Part shown: positions 1-12,510 of the stretch, one piece after another | Numbering within the stretch: the first letter of the stretch is position 1 | Layout of the letters: each line of letters opens with the position of its first letter | DNA from: Pleodorina starrii | Taxonomy: Eukaryota > Chlorophyta > Chlorophyceae > Chlamydomonadales > Volvocaceae | Direction: 5' to 3' | NCBI GenBank assembly: GCA_030267565.1 | Contig: BRXU01000006.1 | Location: 1,476,001 to 1,540,000 of the forward strand | Length of the DNA: 64,000 nucleotides | The notes under the pieces: generated by a model | Told to the model about the DNA's origin: nothing | Seen by the model: only the letters and a program-made list of their open reading frames with translations | Databases searched by the model: none | Program-made: the position numbers and the translations under genes

Positions 1-1193
1 AGTGTCATAACCACATGCAGGTTCACACAGAAACAAGGGGGCGTCAATGTCTCGTGACGGAACTGGATCAGGCGCGCCAACAATACGCAGCTCAGCTCTA
101 AACACGTGGCGCCGCTCCCGCAGCCCGTGCAACGTCGTCCGGTTGCGGGCCCTGCGGCAAGTCAACGACCCCAAAGTTCCCTTCCCTTCAATTTCAATTC
201 GGCAGGAGTTCCGAGGCAGGAACACGTCCCCGATTCGCCTGCCTAGCCTCCTCCTCCGTGCAGCCCCAAGGCGCCCGCCTTCTCCCACCTCACACGCCCG
301 ACAGCATTGCCTTCGTCACCTCAGGTCAACGAGAGGGCGCCTTTCTTCAGAGCCCACAACAACACGGCCAAAGCCGTGCAACGCGCCGCTGCGGCCCCCC
401 CCTCCTCCTCACCCCACAGCCGCCCGGGCACTCTCTGTCAGTCAGGAGTAAGTACGCCGCCTGTGAGTACGGCAAGATTCCGCCCGTAAGGTACCGAGAC
501 GGCCGTCCTCTGTCCCCGACGGCAGCCGGCTTCCGGAGGAGCAAGCCAGGCACGGTCCCATCCACCGAGACACACAGGCCCAAGAAGGAAAGAAGAAGAA
601 AACAACCGCCGTTATGGGGAAGGCAGACAGAGAAAGAGAGTAAAACTACCGTTATGGGGCAGGTGCGCATAGAGAGAGGGAGAGAGAGCCTCACGCGTCT
701 CGGGTGCATGCAGCATGCACCTGGGCGAGTTGCGCATGCCTATATTTCTAGTGTACATGCAATTGAGTGCCATACCGGTATTGGCCGCTGAGCCCGCGAC
801 TACGGCGCTGCGGAGGGGGGCTCAGGGAGGGGGGCACTGCGGAGGGGGGCGCTGCGGAGGGGGGCGCTGCGGAGGGGGGCACCTAGTCCACCACCGCTAG
901 GCTGCGGCCACGCGGCTTCGTTGGGCTTCATGAGCCAGGCCGTGGGAGGCTTCTAAACCACACCCCAGCTTCCGAACCGTCAGCCATTCCCCGCCCATGC
1001 GTGCCACTGCTGCCATGATGCATCGACTCAGCGGCAGCGGCCGCATAGAGAGAGGGAAAGAGGGGGGTCGTTGCTCGGGCAACCCTTCGATATATGCAGC
1101 ACCTCAGGTACGCAGCAACGCATCCAAACGCCCATCACCTTCGGACCAGACGGCAACCTGCAACTCCCCCAACGACTGAACGCCATCATCACA
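1..1193. other. Flank downstream of the bromodomain gene, no gene recognised
   Basis: No reading frame here shows a recognisable domain or convincing exon structure. Several overlapping frames are open simply because the DNA is GC-rich. The stretch should include the 3' untranslated region of the minus-strand bromodomain gene ending at 1194, but no TGTAA-type poly(A) word was found on that strand. A short G-rich tandem repeat lies at 805-880. Confidence 0.4.
805..880. repeat. GCTGCGGAGGGGGG tandem repeat
   Basis: About four to five imperfect copies of a 14-15 base unit (GCTGCGGAGGGGGG, one copy diverged) in noncoding sequence. Confidence 0.8.
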
Positions 1194-4100
1194 TCACATC
1201 AGCTGCCCCATGACCTCGGAACCAACGGGCAGGAAGGGTCGGCCGCCCAGTGCGGCCGCCGCGGCAGCGGCCTGCGGGAACACACCGCCGCCTCCGCCGC
1301 CGCCCTGGCGCAGCGCCGCCGCGAGCGCCGCCTCCGCCGGACCCGGCAACCCGCCTGCCGCCGCCCTCAGACTCAACACGTCCAGCACGGACAACTCGCT
1401 GCCGCCCATCGTCGCCGTCACTGCCGCCGCGGTTGCGTTCTCCGAGCTGACGGCGACCTTGAAGCGCTTGCTGGGCGACAGGAACGTGAAGATGTCCGCA
1501 GGGCCGCAGTCGGCCAGGTCAAGGCCCGGCGGGAACGCCGCCAACCCCACGCCGCCACCGGCCTGAGACGCGAGCCCAAGGTCAGCGCGCCGGCCGCTGC
1601 CGCTGACGCGGCCACCCACGGGGGCGGCGGCGCCGCCGCCACCCCCGAGCGCCCCTACGTCAAGCAGAATGCGGCCACCCCCAGAAAGGAAGCCCGCCGC
1701 TGCGGCGGCCCCGGGCAAGAGCCTGCCGGCGCCGCCGCCGTTGCCGCTGCGGCGCGGGTGGCAGACAATGTGATGGAGCTCCCCCATCTCCTCGTCCGCC
1801 GCCTTGCCGCGCTGCTCCCCTTCATCCTCCTCCGATGCCGCTGCAGCTGCAGCTGACTTTGCAGCTGCGTCGGCGTCGGCCGCATCCGCCCGCTCACCGC
1901 CATCGCCAGCGCGCTGTTGTGAGGCCGCCGCCGCGTCCGGTGGGGGGAGGTTGCGGCCGCCGTCTGCGCCTTCTCCACCTGCGCCCGCGGGCACAAGCGC
2001 GAGTGCGCCTTGCTGCTGCCGGCAGCGATCGCCGTGCGAGGACCTCCGCTGCTGATGTTGTTGCCGCTCGCCGTGCGGGGCGCCGTCAGGCTGCTGCAAC
2101 ACAAGCTGCCCGTAAGGCTCGACGGCCCCAGACTTGCTCGGTCGCCGCTGCGCAAACGCACCGCCGCGGGGCACGCCGGCAGCCGCCGCCTCGCCGTCGC
2201 CGTCCTGGCCGCCCACCACCATCCCGTCACCGCCGCCGCTTCCGCTGCGGCGAGCCGATGACGTGGCCGACGCATGGACCTCCGCCATCTCGAGATCCAG
2301 CAAGCAGCCGCCGCTGCCGCGGGGGCCGCGCGAGTAGCGCTGCGTGTGCGATGCGTTCGGCGGCGCGTGCGCGTGCGGGTGCAGCGATACGCCGGCCAGT
2401 CCGAGCTGCTGCAGCAGCCGCTCCTGGTCGACCGCGCTGGACAGGTCCAACGGCTGCTGCTGCTGCTGGTGGTGGTGGATTTGCTGCTGAATTTGCTGCT
2501 GTTGCAGAGCTGACATGGCGAGCTGCAGCGCTGCCAGGGCCGGCAGCTCACCGCCCGCCGCCTGGGCCTGGGCCTGCAGCTGATCCGCCACCTCCTGCAG
2601 CTGCCGAGACAGCTCCAAGGGGTGCAGCGAAGCTGCCGGTCCCCCGCGCGCCCCGGCACTGGCCCGCGCCAGGCCCGGCCTGGCCAGCCCCGCGGCGGCC
2701 GGGTGCCAGGTCAGCGGCAGCACCAGCGGCACCGACGCTACGGCCTCGGCGCCCACGACGGGCCCGCTGCTGTCCTCGCTGCACGTCTGGTGTTCCGTCC
2801 TGATGCTGCTGTTGGAGCCACGCTGCTGCTGCTGCTGCTGGTGCTGCTGTTGCTGCAGCGGAAAGGGCGGCAGGCCGGCGTTGTTGCCGACACTATTGTG
2901 GAGATGCGGATGGTAAATCTGCAAGAGACGCTGCTGCTGCTGCTGCTGCAGTTGCTGCGGGTGCGGGTGTGGATGGTGGTGCTGCTGCTGCGACTGCAGC
3001 TGGCCCTGGTAGGCGCCCAGTCCCGGGTGTTGGTGCTGGTGGATGTGCACGTGGACCTGTTGGGGCTGGTGGTGGGGTCCGTGGGGAGGCAGGCGAGAGC
3101 CGTGGTGGGCGAGGCCGGGGGCCTGCGCGGACGGGGCGCGCGGCGGCAACGCAGCCGCCGCCGCGGCGCCGGCGGCTGCCGCGGCGATGCAGGCCGAGAC
3201 GCGGCGCTGCGGGCTGGCTGGCGGGCTCTCCGGGATGGAGCTGGGGTACTGCAGGAAGCCGGTGGAGGAGAGGCGCAGGTCGGCGGGCAGGTCCCTGCTG
3301 GGGGAGGGGAAGGCGGCAAAGGGGCGGAAAGGAACCAAAGGCGGTGAGGGAGGTGAGGGAGGCGGGCCGGGCAGCGAGCGAGCTCGACGATCCACGCGTG
3401 GCATGGGTCAACGCGCCGCGATGACGGATCGTGCCGCTGAACGGCGAAGACCCAGCCCCAGGTTAGTCAACGGACCCCGACATTGCTGGGTTCTGGGTCC
3501 GTTCGCTCACCCCGTCTCCTTCTCTGCTGCGATTTTCTCCCCGACCCCGACACCGCGCCCTGATGCGATGGGCTGCGCTGCGCCACGCCACGCCACGCCG
3601 CACCTGCCCGGCTCCACCACGAGCCTTCGCTCCACGCGGGGCGCGAAGGTGTAGCGGCCCGTGTCGCTCTTGCGCTTCAGGGAGGAGGACGCCGCGGCGC
3701 CGCCGGTGCCGATGGCCCGCGGCTGGCCGCCCGTGACGCCGTCCATGCATTGGGCCACCGCCACCAGGTTGCGACCCGCCTGCTGCCCAGCCGATGGCCG
3801 CGCGCACGTGCGGGAGCGGGGCGGGGCACGGGCAGGGAGCAGACCGAATGAGAGAGCGGACAGGTTCGGAAAGCGGAGAGGCGGAAGGGGACGGGCGAGG
3901 ATCAAAGCGCGGAGACCCGGTCGCTCCCTCTTGAACCGTCGGCAACCCCACCAGGACCAGAGACCCTAAGCTCCCATGGCCCATACCGGACTTGCATGCA
4001 AAGCATGTGCCCGTGCACTCGCTCCAAAACCACTTGCCCGCCTCCACCGGCGACTGCCCTGCGCTTAGCCACTGGTCCCAGCCGTTCCAATCCACCCCAC

Positions 4101-7045
4101 GTGCAGCTGCTGCACCTACCTCAGGCATGCTGGCCGCGCGATCCATGTCTGGCCGCTGCAGCTGCGCTTGGCTGGGAGAGGGCGCCTGCCGGAAGCAGAC
4201 AATGAGGCAAAGGCAAATGCGAGCGCCAGGGCGATACGCGCGGGATTGGTTTCAGGGGCTGGGCAAGGGCTGGAGCGCACAAGTTGGGGGAGGGCGTTGC
4301 AGAGCAGCAGCGCGTCGAGATTCGCGAGGGCACGACCGGCCGGCAGTGGGCACAAACCAAGGCCTCTGCGCACGCAGCCGTCTTGAGTCACTTCACCGGC
4401 ATGTCAACCGGTCAATCGGGCTGTCCTGCATCAGCACCCCCTCACGGCGCCCCCAGCCCAACCCCGGTCACACCTGCAGGTGGATCTTGATGTGGCCGTT
4501 GTCGATGCGCGTCCAGTTGTAGATCTGCCAGTTGAGGTACTGCTGCTGGAAGCGCATCACGTTGGTCATGCAGTACATGGTGGACAGGCCCTGGCGGGGC
4601 ACCGACTTGATGGTCACCTGCGTTGAGCGCCAAGCAGGGCGCGCAGGGTGAGCGCAACGGAGCCAGACACCCGGCAGCCGCACAGAGGAAGCGACAGCGG
4701 GAAGCGACAGCGGGGTGGGTTTGAACGGCCATGGTTGTCGAAGGCTCAGAACGGCTGATTACCGGTACCATCAGAGTACGCACCCTGAATGTCTCGTCCG
4801 TCTGCACTCCGTCCGCCTCCACGCGCAGCTCACACTCCAGCGGCAACGCCGTCACGTCAAACTCCTCCTCCACAAACGTTGTGGGCAGGTAGACCACCTT
4901 GTTGGGCTTGATGTAGACCTGCTGGACGGAGGGGGAGGAAGAAGGCCGACGGCGGGGGGTCGGCAATGGCGAGGGAAGGCAGCACGAGCGGCATGACCAG
5001 GATGGAAGGGTGGCGCTGGGGCGGGCATGGCCAAGGCAGTTCACGCAGGCGGCCACGCACTTACGGGGCGTGCACTGACCGCAGCGTTAGGGACATAGCC
5101 CCAGCCTTAGCCCCTGCTTGTGCTCCCCAACAGCAGGTCCCAGCAGACGTCCCCGACGTACCTTGCTCTTGTGCCGGCGGTTTTTGAAGGCGTTCGAGGC
5201 CAGGTACGAGCCGTTGGCGCCGCCGGCGCCGCCCCCTGCGCTGCCGCCTCTGCCTCCCCCAGGCAGAGGTCCCCCGGGCTGCACGGCCGAAACGACCCCC
5301 TCAGCACCACCGCCACTCCGGACGCTACAGAGCGCCATGCCGGCACCCTCGGACGAGCCTTTTGGGTCGTCGTGCTGCTGCTGCTGCTGTGGCTGCTGCA
5401 ACGACAACTGCCCACCCGCCGGCAGCTGCCGCGGCACCGACAGCGGACCCGCGCCGGCGTTTGCCGCCGCCTCGCCGCCGGCAGCGGGCCCCGCCGCTGG
5501 CTGCGGCTGCTGCTGGGGATGTGCGTCTTTCGCCAATACGCCGTCGCCGCCGCAGCCCGGGTAGGAGTGGCGCTCCGGCGCGACTGCGTTGGCACCGGTG
5601 GCGCCGGGGCCGCTGCGCGGCGCAGCGGAGTCCTGCTCTGCGGCCAGCTCGCACGCCGCCAGCAGCGCCTCCAGGCCCGAGTGCGCGCCATCGCCACTGC
5701 CGCTGCTAGGGGAGGAGGATTGCTGCCCGGCAGAGCCGTTGGCGGCGCGCGGCGAGCCCTGCGCCGCCGCCGCCGCCAAGCCGGGCTGCTGCCCCTGCTC
5801 CTGCTGCTGCTGCTGCTCCACGGGCGACAGCGGCTTGCAGTCGTCCTGCGGCTGCTGCTCTTGCGGTGACGGCAGCGAGGGCGGCTTCTCATCAGCGCTC
5901 ATGCACGGGTCGGCAGGTGGGGACGCGCTGGGAGGGCCCGGGCCGTCCGACGGTGGCCCTGTGGCCACCGTCTTAGCTGCAAGAACAGGCACAAGCGCGA
6001 AGACGGCAGGGTCCCCGGCCGGATCCGCATTCGGCACGTCGGGCTGCGGTGGGATGGAAAGGATAGTGAAAAGGGTCGAGGCCGAACTCAGAGCGCGGGA
6101 TAGTCGGAAGTGGATAGTAGGTTTCTGTGAGCACGGGCTTAAGCAATGAGCAAGGTTGCTGGTGCTTCGGGGAGGTCCTGGATCCGTGAACCGACCCGGC
6201 CCCGGTTTGCGCATACGCATCAGCGCCTCCACGCTGCGCAGGGAGGGCAGGCCACGCCCCATGTTCGCAGGCGCTCTACACCAAGTTGCCATCGGTGGAG
6301 CGCGCCGGCATTCCGCCCTCGTCCCCACCCACCCCCGAGCCCGATGACACCAATGCCACCGTGCAGATGCTTCCGTGTCACCTCGCCGAGCTGCACCTGC
6401 CCTCCTCGCTGCTGCAACCATCATGTCTGCGCGCGATTGCTGCACCTCGGGTGACCCATGCACGGGCAGCGAACGCGCCATGAGCCACCGACATGAGCGC
6501 CGCTAGGACCGCTGTGCGGTGCTGAGTTACACGTAACCCAGTACGAATGTACACGATATGAGCCAACCGGGGGTGGTAGGGCCCGCCCTCCATACCTTCT
6601 CTGACCCGGACCCGTGGCATGGCGACTGCTGCGCCGCGGTATCCCCCAGCAGCGCCTGCGTGCGCTGCTGCAGCTCCTTGTCCGCGAGGGTCAGCATGTC
6701 AGCCGCCCAATTGATGACGGGTTCGTACGCGTGTTTGCCCCCGTTCCGGCCATTGTACGCTGCCGCATTGTCGTACATCAACTGCAGGTCCGCGCGGAAC
6801 GTCGCAACGTTGGCGTAATGCTGTGCTTCCGTCCGCTCCAGAATTTTGTTGAGGTACATCTCATTGTCGGCCGGTACGTGGTCCCGATAGTCATCCACGA
6901 CCACGCAGGACACCGGGTTGCGAAAAAAGTTCGCATGTGGCCCCTTGTCAAGAAGGTGCTGCACCAATTCCCGAAGGATAGCGTTCAGGTTGGCCCTGGC
7001 TGCCGGCCCAGCATCCAGGGCCGGGCTCAGGGGCTCGCCGAGCAT
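1194..7045 (-). CDS. Bromodomain protein with long low-complexity tail
   Basis: Proposed exons on the minus strand: 7045-6596, 6043-5162, 4918-4784, 4617-4474, 3779-3604 and 3294-1194. They join in phase to a 1295-residue protein. Residues about 22-127 form a bromodomain, the acetyl-lysine reader fold of chromatin proteins: a ZA-loop-like PVSCVVVDDYRDHV segment, then FRADLQLMYDNAAAYN, whose last Asn (about residue 98) is the usual acetyl-lysine-binding residue. The second exon is rich in Gln, Ala, Gly and Ser. Exons three and four encode a compact, non-repetitive segment (starts VYIKPNKVVYLPTTF, ends NGHIKIHLQ) that I do not recognise. The final 700 residues hold poly-Gln, poly-His and poly-Ala runs. 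A nuclear role in chromatin reading is inferred from the domain only. The ATG at 7045 was chosen because it directly precedes the domain; a further 5' exon is possible. Confidence 0.8.
3495..3545 (+). repeat. Copy of dispersed intronic element (degenerate)
   Basis: Begins GGGTCCGTTCGCT and continues to TCTGCTGCGATTTTCTCC. It lies in the last intron of the bromodomain gene (3295-3603), antisense to it. It matches copies at 8767, 20411, 20990, 46240, 16944 and 56171 with several substitutions. Confidence 0.7.
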
Positions 7046-8862
7046 TAGTGTTGAGCCAGGGCCGGTGGCTGGTGCTTCCTGTCGGCATGGATATGGAGAT
7101 TAATTTAATTCTCCAGAAAGAGCGGCAATCAAGCTGCCACTATAAATCTTAGCCTGGACCGGAATGCATGACCCAGGTTGTGCGTCTGGCGGCCGGATGT
7201 TAAACCCAAGCGCAAATAGCCTTTGTCAAAACCGAAGGCTCGGGTTTATGCACATGGCGGGTGGAGCGGGTGCCGCGCGCGCACCGCACCTACCTCAAAC
7301 ACCGGTCAACACCGACAGAAAAGCGCCGAACCTAGATGCCAGGTGCGCGAGGCAGCTGCTTATCTAAAGCAATACTACCAGTAACAATATGCGGAGGCAC
7401 AGCTTTGGCTTCGCTAGTGATGAAAATTGCGGACTACCTCGGCCCCTCCGGCGAAGTGCTGTGAGCACCGCCGCGTGCCGTGACATCTTCAGCAAACATT
7501 CTGCCAGGATCGGTACTGAAAGGTTCGGTCTGCGGTACTCACCGGTTATTTAGAGGGGTAAGGATTGGTTGCAGGACTTCTGACAGCTCCAGCCCTTATA
7601 ACGATCTTACAGGAGCCCCAAATACTTGGCAAGCTCTCGAGACTAATCCGGTGAAAAAATAGAGTCGCCCGTTGCAGTGGAAGGTGTTACCAGCCAGCGA
7701 CGTGTCAGGCCTGAGGTGGCGCTAGCCTCGATGTAAGAAAGATAAGTGTTGTTTAAGGCAGTTTGAGTAGCATGAGTAGGTGATAAGCTACAATAAACTG
7801 CTTTTGCGCCTAAACTCGATGACGCAGCACGCAATTTGCAGCCCCGCTCGCTGTGTTACCAAAGCCCAGATTAGCCCAGATCCGGTATGCTATGTGTAAA
7901 TAAGTGGATTTATTATATAAGAGGTTTCTGCATGGTGCATGTATTTTTTCGAGGCGGGGCCGGAGGCATTGTGATGCCCTTGCAGTAGCAACAATGGCAC
8001 AAGGACCCAGCTGCGCCCCGTCCCAGTACTGGGCCAAAATAAAAGCGAAAGGGCAAATATTTTTCTTAACAAAAGTGGGTGCCGGGATGGATGTGTGCTT
8101 TTCGGGAACGCGTTGGTTGGAGCTTGGAGGTAGCTTCGCTGCGCCAACTGTAACCTCTCACATGGACAGCACAGGGCCTCGCTGCCATCGCTGCGACAGA
8201 TAGCTGGGTTAAGCACACACGCCCAGGGCCAGGGTCCGTGCATTGTGCTCCTCGGCGGCCTTGTACAAGACTTGGTCAGTCTGACCTGTCGGCCTCACTT
8301 ACAACCTTCCAGATCCCACAGTTGCCCACCCAACCCTTACTCAAATCTCATAGCCCATTCCTCGCTCCTTCGCGGCGTGTCAAAACTACTCAGCTGGCAA
8401 GGGGTTCTCGAAAAAGACTGAGCGGCGTCCAAGGACCGCCAGCCGGGACACGAGAGAAGCCCAGGTGCCTCTCGTCAAGACACGAAGCCTGATGCCCACT
8501 GTAACAACCACACGCACCCTGCCTCCTCCCCTACCTACTCGCCATGCGCCGTCCTCTGACCCCGAACGCCGGCTACAGCAGCACAGCTCCCAGCCGCAAC
8601 CGCTGCAACCCGCCAGCCGGCTCCCGTGTCCTACACCAGAGCTGCGACAACCACCAGAGCTGATCTACCGGTAAGTGCGCCTGCCTTATGCCCTGGCCAT
8701 CCCCGCTGCGTTTGCACGGCCAGCTGGCCCTCTGTCTCTACCCCTTTCCGAAGACCTCAAGCCCACCCACTGGGTCCGTTCGCTAACGCCGTCTCCGTCT
8801 CCGCTGCGGTATCATTTTTTATCACCCACTGGCATCACAAAACAGCAATGACAGCTACACGG
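7046..8862. other. Intergenic, no gene recognised
   Basis: Lies between the start of the bromodomain gene and the end of the AP-4 sigma gene, both on the minus strand. Base composition is more AT-rich around 7100-8100 than in the genes. It should hold the bromodomain promoter and the AP-4 sigma 3' UTR. A TGTAA word on the minus strand (plus 8299-8303) is a possible AP-4 sigma poly(A) signal, about 560 bases past the stop. No tRNA or other RNA gene was recognised. Confidence 0.4.
8767..8822 (+). repeat. Copy of dispersed intronic element
   Basis: Near-consensus copy containing GGGTCCGTTCGCTAACGCC, then TCTCCGCTGCGGTATC and a T-rich tail. It sits 40 bases beyond the AP-4 sigma stop codon, so in its 3' UTR or flank. 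This is the only copy in the window not inside an intron. Confidence 0.85.
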
Positions 8863-11800
8863 CTAGGCCGCCGCCTGCTCCAGAAGCTGCACAGGCTCCA
8901 GGATGTTGGCCTTGTTGGTGTCCACGATCTGACCGTTGACCAGCATCTCGTCCAAAATGTAGTGCACCTGCGTGCGGGGGGAGAGAAGCGGCCGCGCGGG
9001 GGCCAGGGCGGGCATTACGCATTAGTGTACAGTAGGGCTTTTACGGCGGGCTCCAGCCCCGAAGCAAAAAAAGCAAGCGGGTCAGCCGGCCCAGGGTGCG
9101 CCAAGAAATCGTGCAATCGAGTGTGATTGGAAAGTGGCGCTGGCGACAGGTTACCGGTAGCAGCAGGGGCAAAAGGAAGGCGCTAGCGCCTAGCGGCAGC
9201 AGGTCGGATCGAGTGTCAGACATCGCGATATGCGTAGCGCAAACGAGCGCGCCAGGAGCCGGCGGCAGCGGCAGGGAGCGAACGGGAGCGAACCGAGGGG
9301 AAAGGCGCAACAAGACTACGGGAGGGGATGAGGGGGCACCGAAAAGCGAGGTATCGGGGCGTCCCCACATGACGCGGTGGCTTCGGACGTTCGGAGGGCT
9401 CGACAGAGTCACGATCAGGGGCGTGGGACGCGCCGAAGGTCAACGCCCTCCCCCCCTTAGTTGCACCCACCATCTCCGGCTCATTCATGATGTCCAGTTC
9501 GCACACCTGCAGGCAAGCACGCGCACAGACACACACAGGCAGGCACGCACGCACGCCCACAAACAGACACGGGCAAGCCGGGAGCCCGATCCCCGTGCGC
9601 GTACAGGGGTGAGGGTCTGAGGGATAGCGGCGCGGAGTGGGTGGGTTACCGTAGGCAAGAGCGCTGACGAGCGCACACGGGCGATGACGGGAACAATCGT
9701 CCGACTCGAGCCGCAGCGAACAAGGCGTGTACACGAGTCCAAGGCGCCAAGCGCCGGCATTGCCATTGGGCAAAGAGCCCACCGCGCCGGCACGGAAGCG
9801 CGAGCTGCGCGCACTTGTAACCCCCTGGTGTTGCAGGGCTGACGACCTGAGAGCCCAAACATCCGCGCTAGAGTTCGGGTGATGTCTATCTTTCTTGGAC
9901 ATCGCGTGCACGTCTTCTAATTTCCACGCTACAACACCTTGTTTGACTTATTCCCGACCTGTTCCCGCCTTGACTTGTTCCCGATTTGACTTGTTCCCGA
10001 TTTGACTTGTTCCCGACTTGTTCCCGAATTGACTTATTCCCGCCTTGACTTGTTCCCAAAGTCGTGGCATCCATAGCACTAGGGATGCCACGACCTCGGT
10101 AACAATTCCAATACCGGTACGTCATTAGGCGGGGCGAAACCCCTGGGGAGGGGAGTGAAGCCCACGAACGGCGCACCCACCTGCCCAAAGTGCTTATCAA
10201 GCACCTCCACGAAACAGTGGATGAACTCCAGAACGGCCAACTCGTTCTGGGAAGGGGCGGGCGGGAGGGCGGGTGGGTGCGTGGGCCACGGCCGGGCGGG
10301 AGGGCGGCAAGGCGGGAGGACGGTTGGTGGTGGTTGAGCTGCCGTACCGATGCTGATGTCTGTAACATTCAAGTAACTACGGTACCCTTGTGAAGTAAAC
10401 CTATCCAGGAAAGTTGTCCCAGGTTCCCCAACAAAGGTAAGAAAGTTGCTCCCGAAAGTTGCTCCAGTCGCCTAAAAACGGCCGGGGGGGCGCACGGCAG
10501 GGCATGCGTGGCGGTTGGGTATTTCAGCGTAATTTTACGCTGGTACAACACAAGGCAGTAAATACATTGGGAGTGGTACGGTAAGGGGCCGAGCCAGCGC
10601 GGGAGGACAGAACGGCGACGCCGGGAGCGGCCGGGGGCGGGGCGAGACAGGGTTTCGCAAACGACCTCTTTTGCAGGGGACGAGCGGAGCGGCACGGACG
10701 TCCCGCGCACCATGAGCCGACAGCGTCCAGCGCAAGCAGACCCGCGGGCCCAGTGGCGAAAGGGTAATTAAAAGGGCCCGGGACGAGGGAACGCAACGAA
10801 AGGGTGGGCGGAGCGTGGACGAGCACCTTTTGCGCACCTACGCACACCGCCCTAGCCTCTGCACCGGCCACCGGGCCTTTAACAACGCTTGTGGCCGCAC
10901 ATTCTCACGCGCCCTGCTCCCCGACCACCATCAAAAGCCAGGCTTTGTTCCCCCCCCCCTGTCCCGCCACCGGTTTTTGCGCAAGCCCTGCCGAGGATCC
11001 CGCCAAAATCTGCGAGCGAGCGAGAGCGCGAGTACCGGCTGCGCCAAACTCGTGGCCCGGCGAGCGGTTGTGTTGTCTCACCTCATCGTCGTCCACGCCG
11101 ATCATGAAGAACAGGGAGGCGTACCGCCGGTACACGATCTTGTACTGCCGATGCTCGTAAAAGGAGCACTGCGCGTCGTACACACAGGACAACATCGCAC
11201 GTACACAGAGTGTTGGGGACAAGGGAAGAGATGGAGTGGAAAAGGGCAAGCGACCACAAATGCCGTGTCAGCGGCTGGCAGGCATCTCGAGAGGAGGGGT
11301 GGCAGGGCGCGCTGAAAGGGGTGGTCATCATCAGGGTTGTTTGAGGGGCGAGACGAGGACGGGGGCATATGACGGGACCGGAAACGTAGGGCGGCCGTCC
11401 GAACCCAACCCAGGGTGGTGACAGACGGGGCTTGCAGCTCGTGCAAAGCGGCTGACGTGTCGTCAACCCCCATCCCGTACAGGTATGGGAGGTGCATGCC
11501 ACCGACCGACTGGGTTCGCTACGTACGCGAGCGGGCCGTGGCGTTGCCTTATTTGATGGACCGCTGACGTGCCAGGCAAACGACATGATGACGTGGCGGC
11601 GCCGTACAGGTGCCTTCGGAGCTGTCCGCGCGTGTACACGTAGAACGGCTGCTAGGGCGCCAGGTAGGTGTTCTAGGTAGGTATTGAGACTCCAGGGCTC
11701 TGACCGCGGTGAAGCCGTGCACCCGTGCACACGTGCAGGGGTTGGGTGCGTCGAGCCGAGGGAAAGAAGGAAGGTGCCGCTGTAGGCGCGCGCACCTGCT

Positions 11801-11936
11801 TGTCCGTGCGCGAGAGGCACTTGCGCACCACCTCCCCCTCCAACGCTCTCCGCTCGTCGAGCGTCAGGAACTCCGCAAAATATTTGGCCAGCCGCGTCTG
11901 CCCTTGTTTGTTGACCATTAACATGAACTTGATCAT
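8863..11936 (-). CDS. AP4S1: AP-4 adaptor complex sigma subunit
   Basis: Five minus-strand exons, all phase 0: 11936-11796, 11168-11082, 10246-10181, 9506-9471 and 8967-8863. They give 144 residues, the usual AP-4 sigma length. The N-terminus [20 protein letters not shown] is the strongly conserved longin-type opening of AP-4 sigma. It is followed by CLSRTDKQ, a [13 protein letters not shown] strand, the helix [14 protein letters not shown], the short exon with [10 protein letters not shown], and the C-terminus [16 protein letters not shown]. In other eukaryotes this small subunit stabilises the AP-4 heterotetramer (epsilon, beta4, mu4, sigma4) on trans-Golgi membranes for clathrin-independent cargo sorting. 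No truncation or frameshift is seen. The intron at 9507-10180 carries a tandem repeat. The gene is divergent from the PI31-like gene, 574 bases away. Confidence 0.96.
9940..10058. repeat. Minisatellite in AP-4 sigma intron
   Basis: Imperfect tandem copies of a roughly 15-16 base unit based on TTGACTTGTTCCCGA, in the third intron of the AP-4 sigma gene. Confidence 0.85.
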
Positions 11937-12510
11937 GGCTGCGGTGTCCGAACTACGAAGCTACAGCGAGGGGAGGATGCTGTTGGAATCTCTAGTAGGA
12001 GCTCATCTGCGCAAGTTGCCAGACAGAATTGACAAATGTATTGGTATAGTACTATTATGATAAATGTCAGGTTTGCTCAGCTGGGGTTTGCTTCCGTGGA
12101 CGACGACAGCCAATGGACAACAAAAGTACAATATTTAAGCGTTATATTACCAGTTATGCGACAAATTTAAAGTGGGGAAAAACACAATCGTCCGAGCTCC
12201 TCGGAGCGCCCCAAGGTTCATGGAAGCATGGAATTACGGCAGGTTTGCCACGCTTGAAGTAACTACCGTCGTGCTTTCCTGGCTATACTGTTTTTGGTCG
12301 GGAAGATACCAGTGTTCACAAGTATTACTCCGCATGAAGTTGGGTAACACGGCTTGGTTGCGCTTCCAACCGTTACAACGTTCGCCTAGCCTCTCTTCCA
12401 GCGTACATCTCCGGAAGCACATATCGTGTGTTTTCCGTGTCTATCCCTCATCGATATCGTCAAGGCTAAGGTCGAGCCAGCAAGTGCCGTGGACTCACCG
12501 GGTGCCCAAG
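11937..12510. promoter_or_regulatory. Divergent promoter region, AP-4 sigma / PI31-like
   Basis: 574 bases separate the ATG of AP-4 sigma (minus) from the ATG of the PI31-like gene (plus). The middle, about 12040-12180, is AT-rich (for example ACAATATTTAAGCG), unlike the neighbouring exons. Both 5' UTRs and promoters must lie here, but no specific element can be assigned. Confidence 0.5.

Noticed and set aside
12172..12510. Upstream in-frame extension of the PI31-like gene
   Set aside because: Open in frame but lacks any PI31 similarity and has no upstream ATG that improves the model; the ATG at 12511 fits the family N-terminus.
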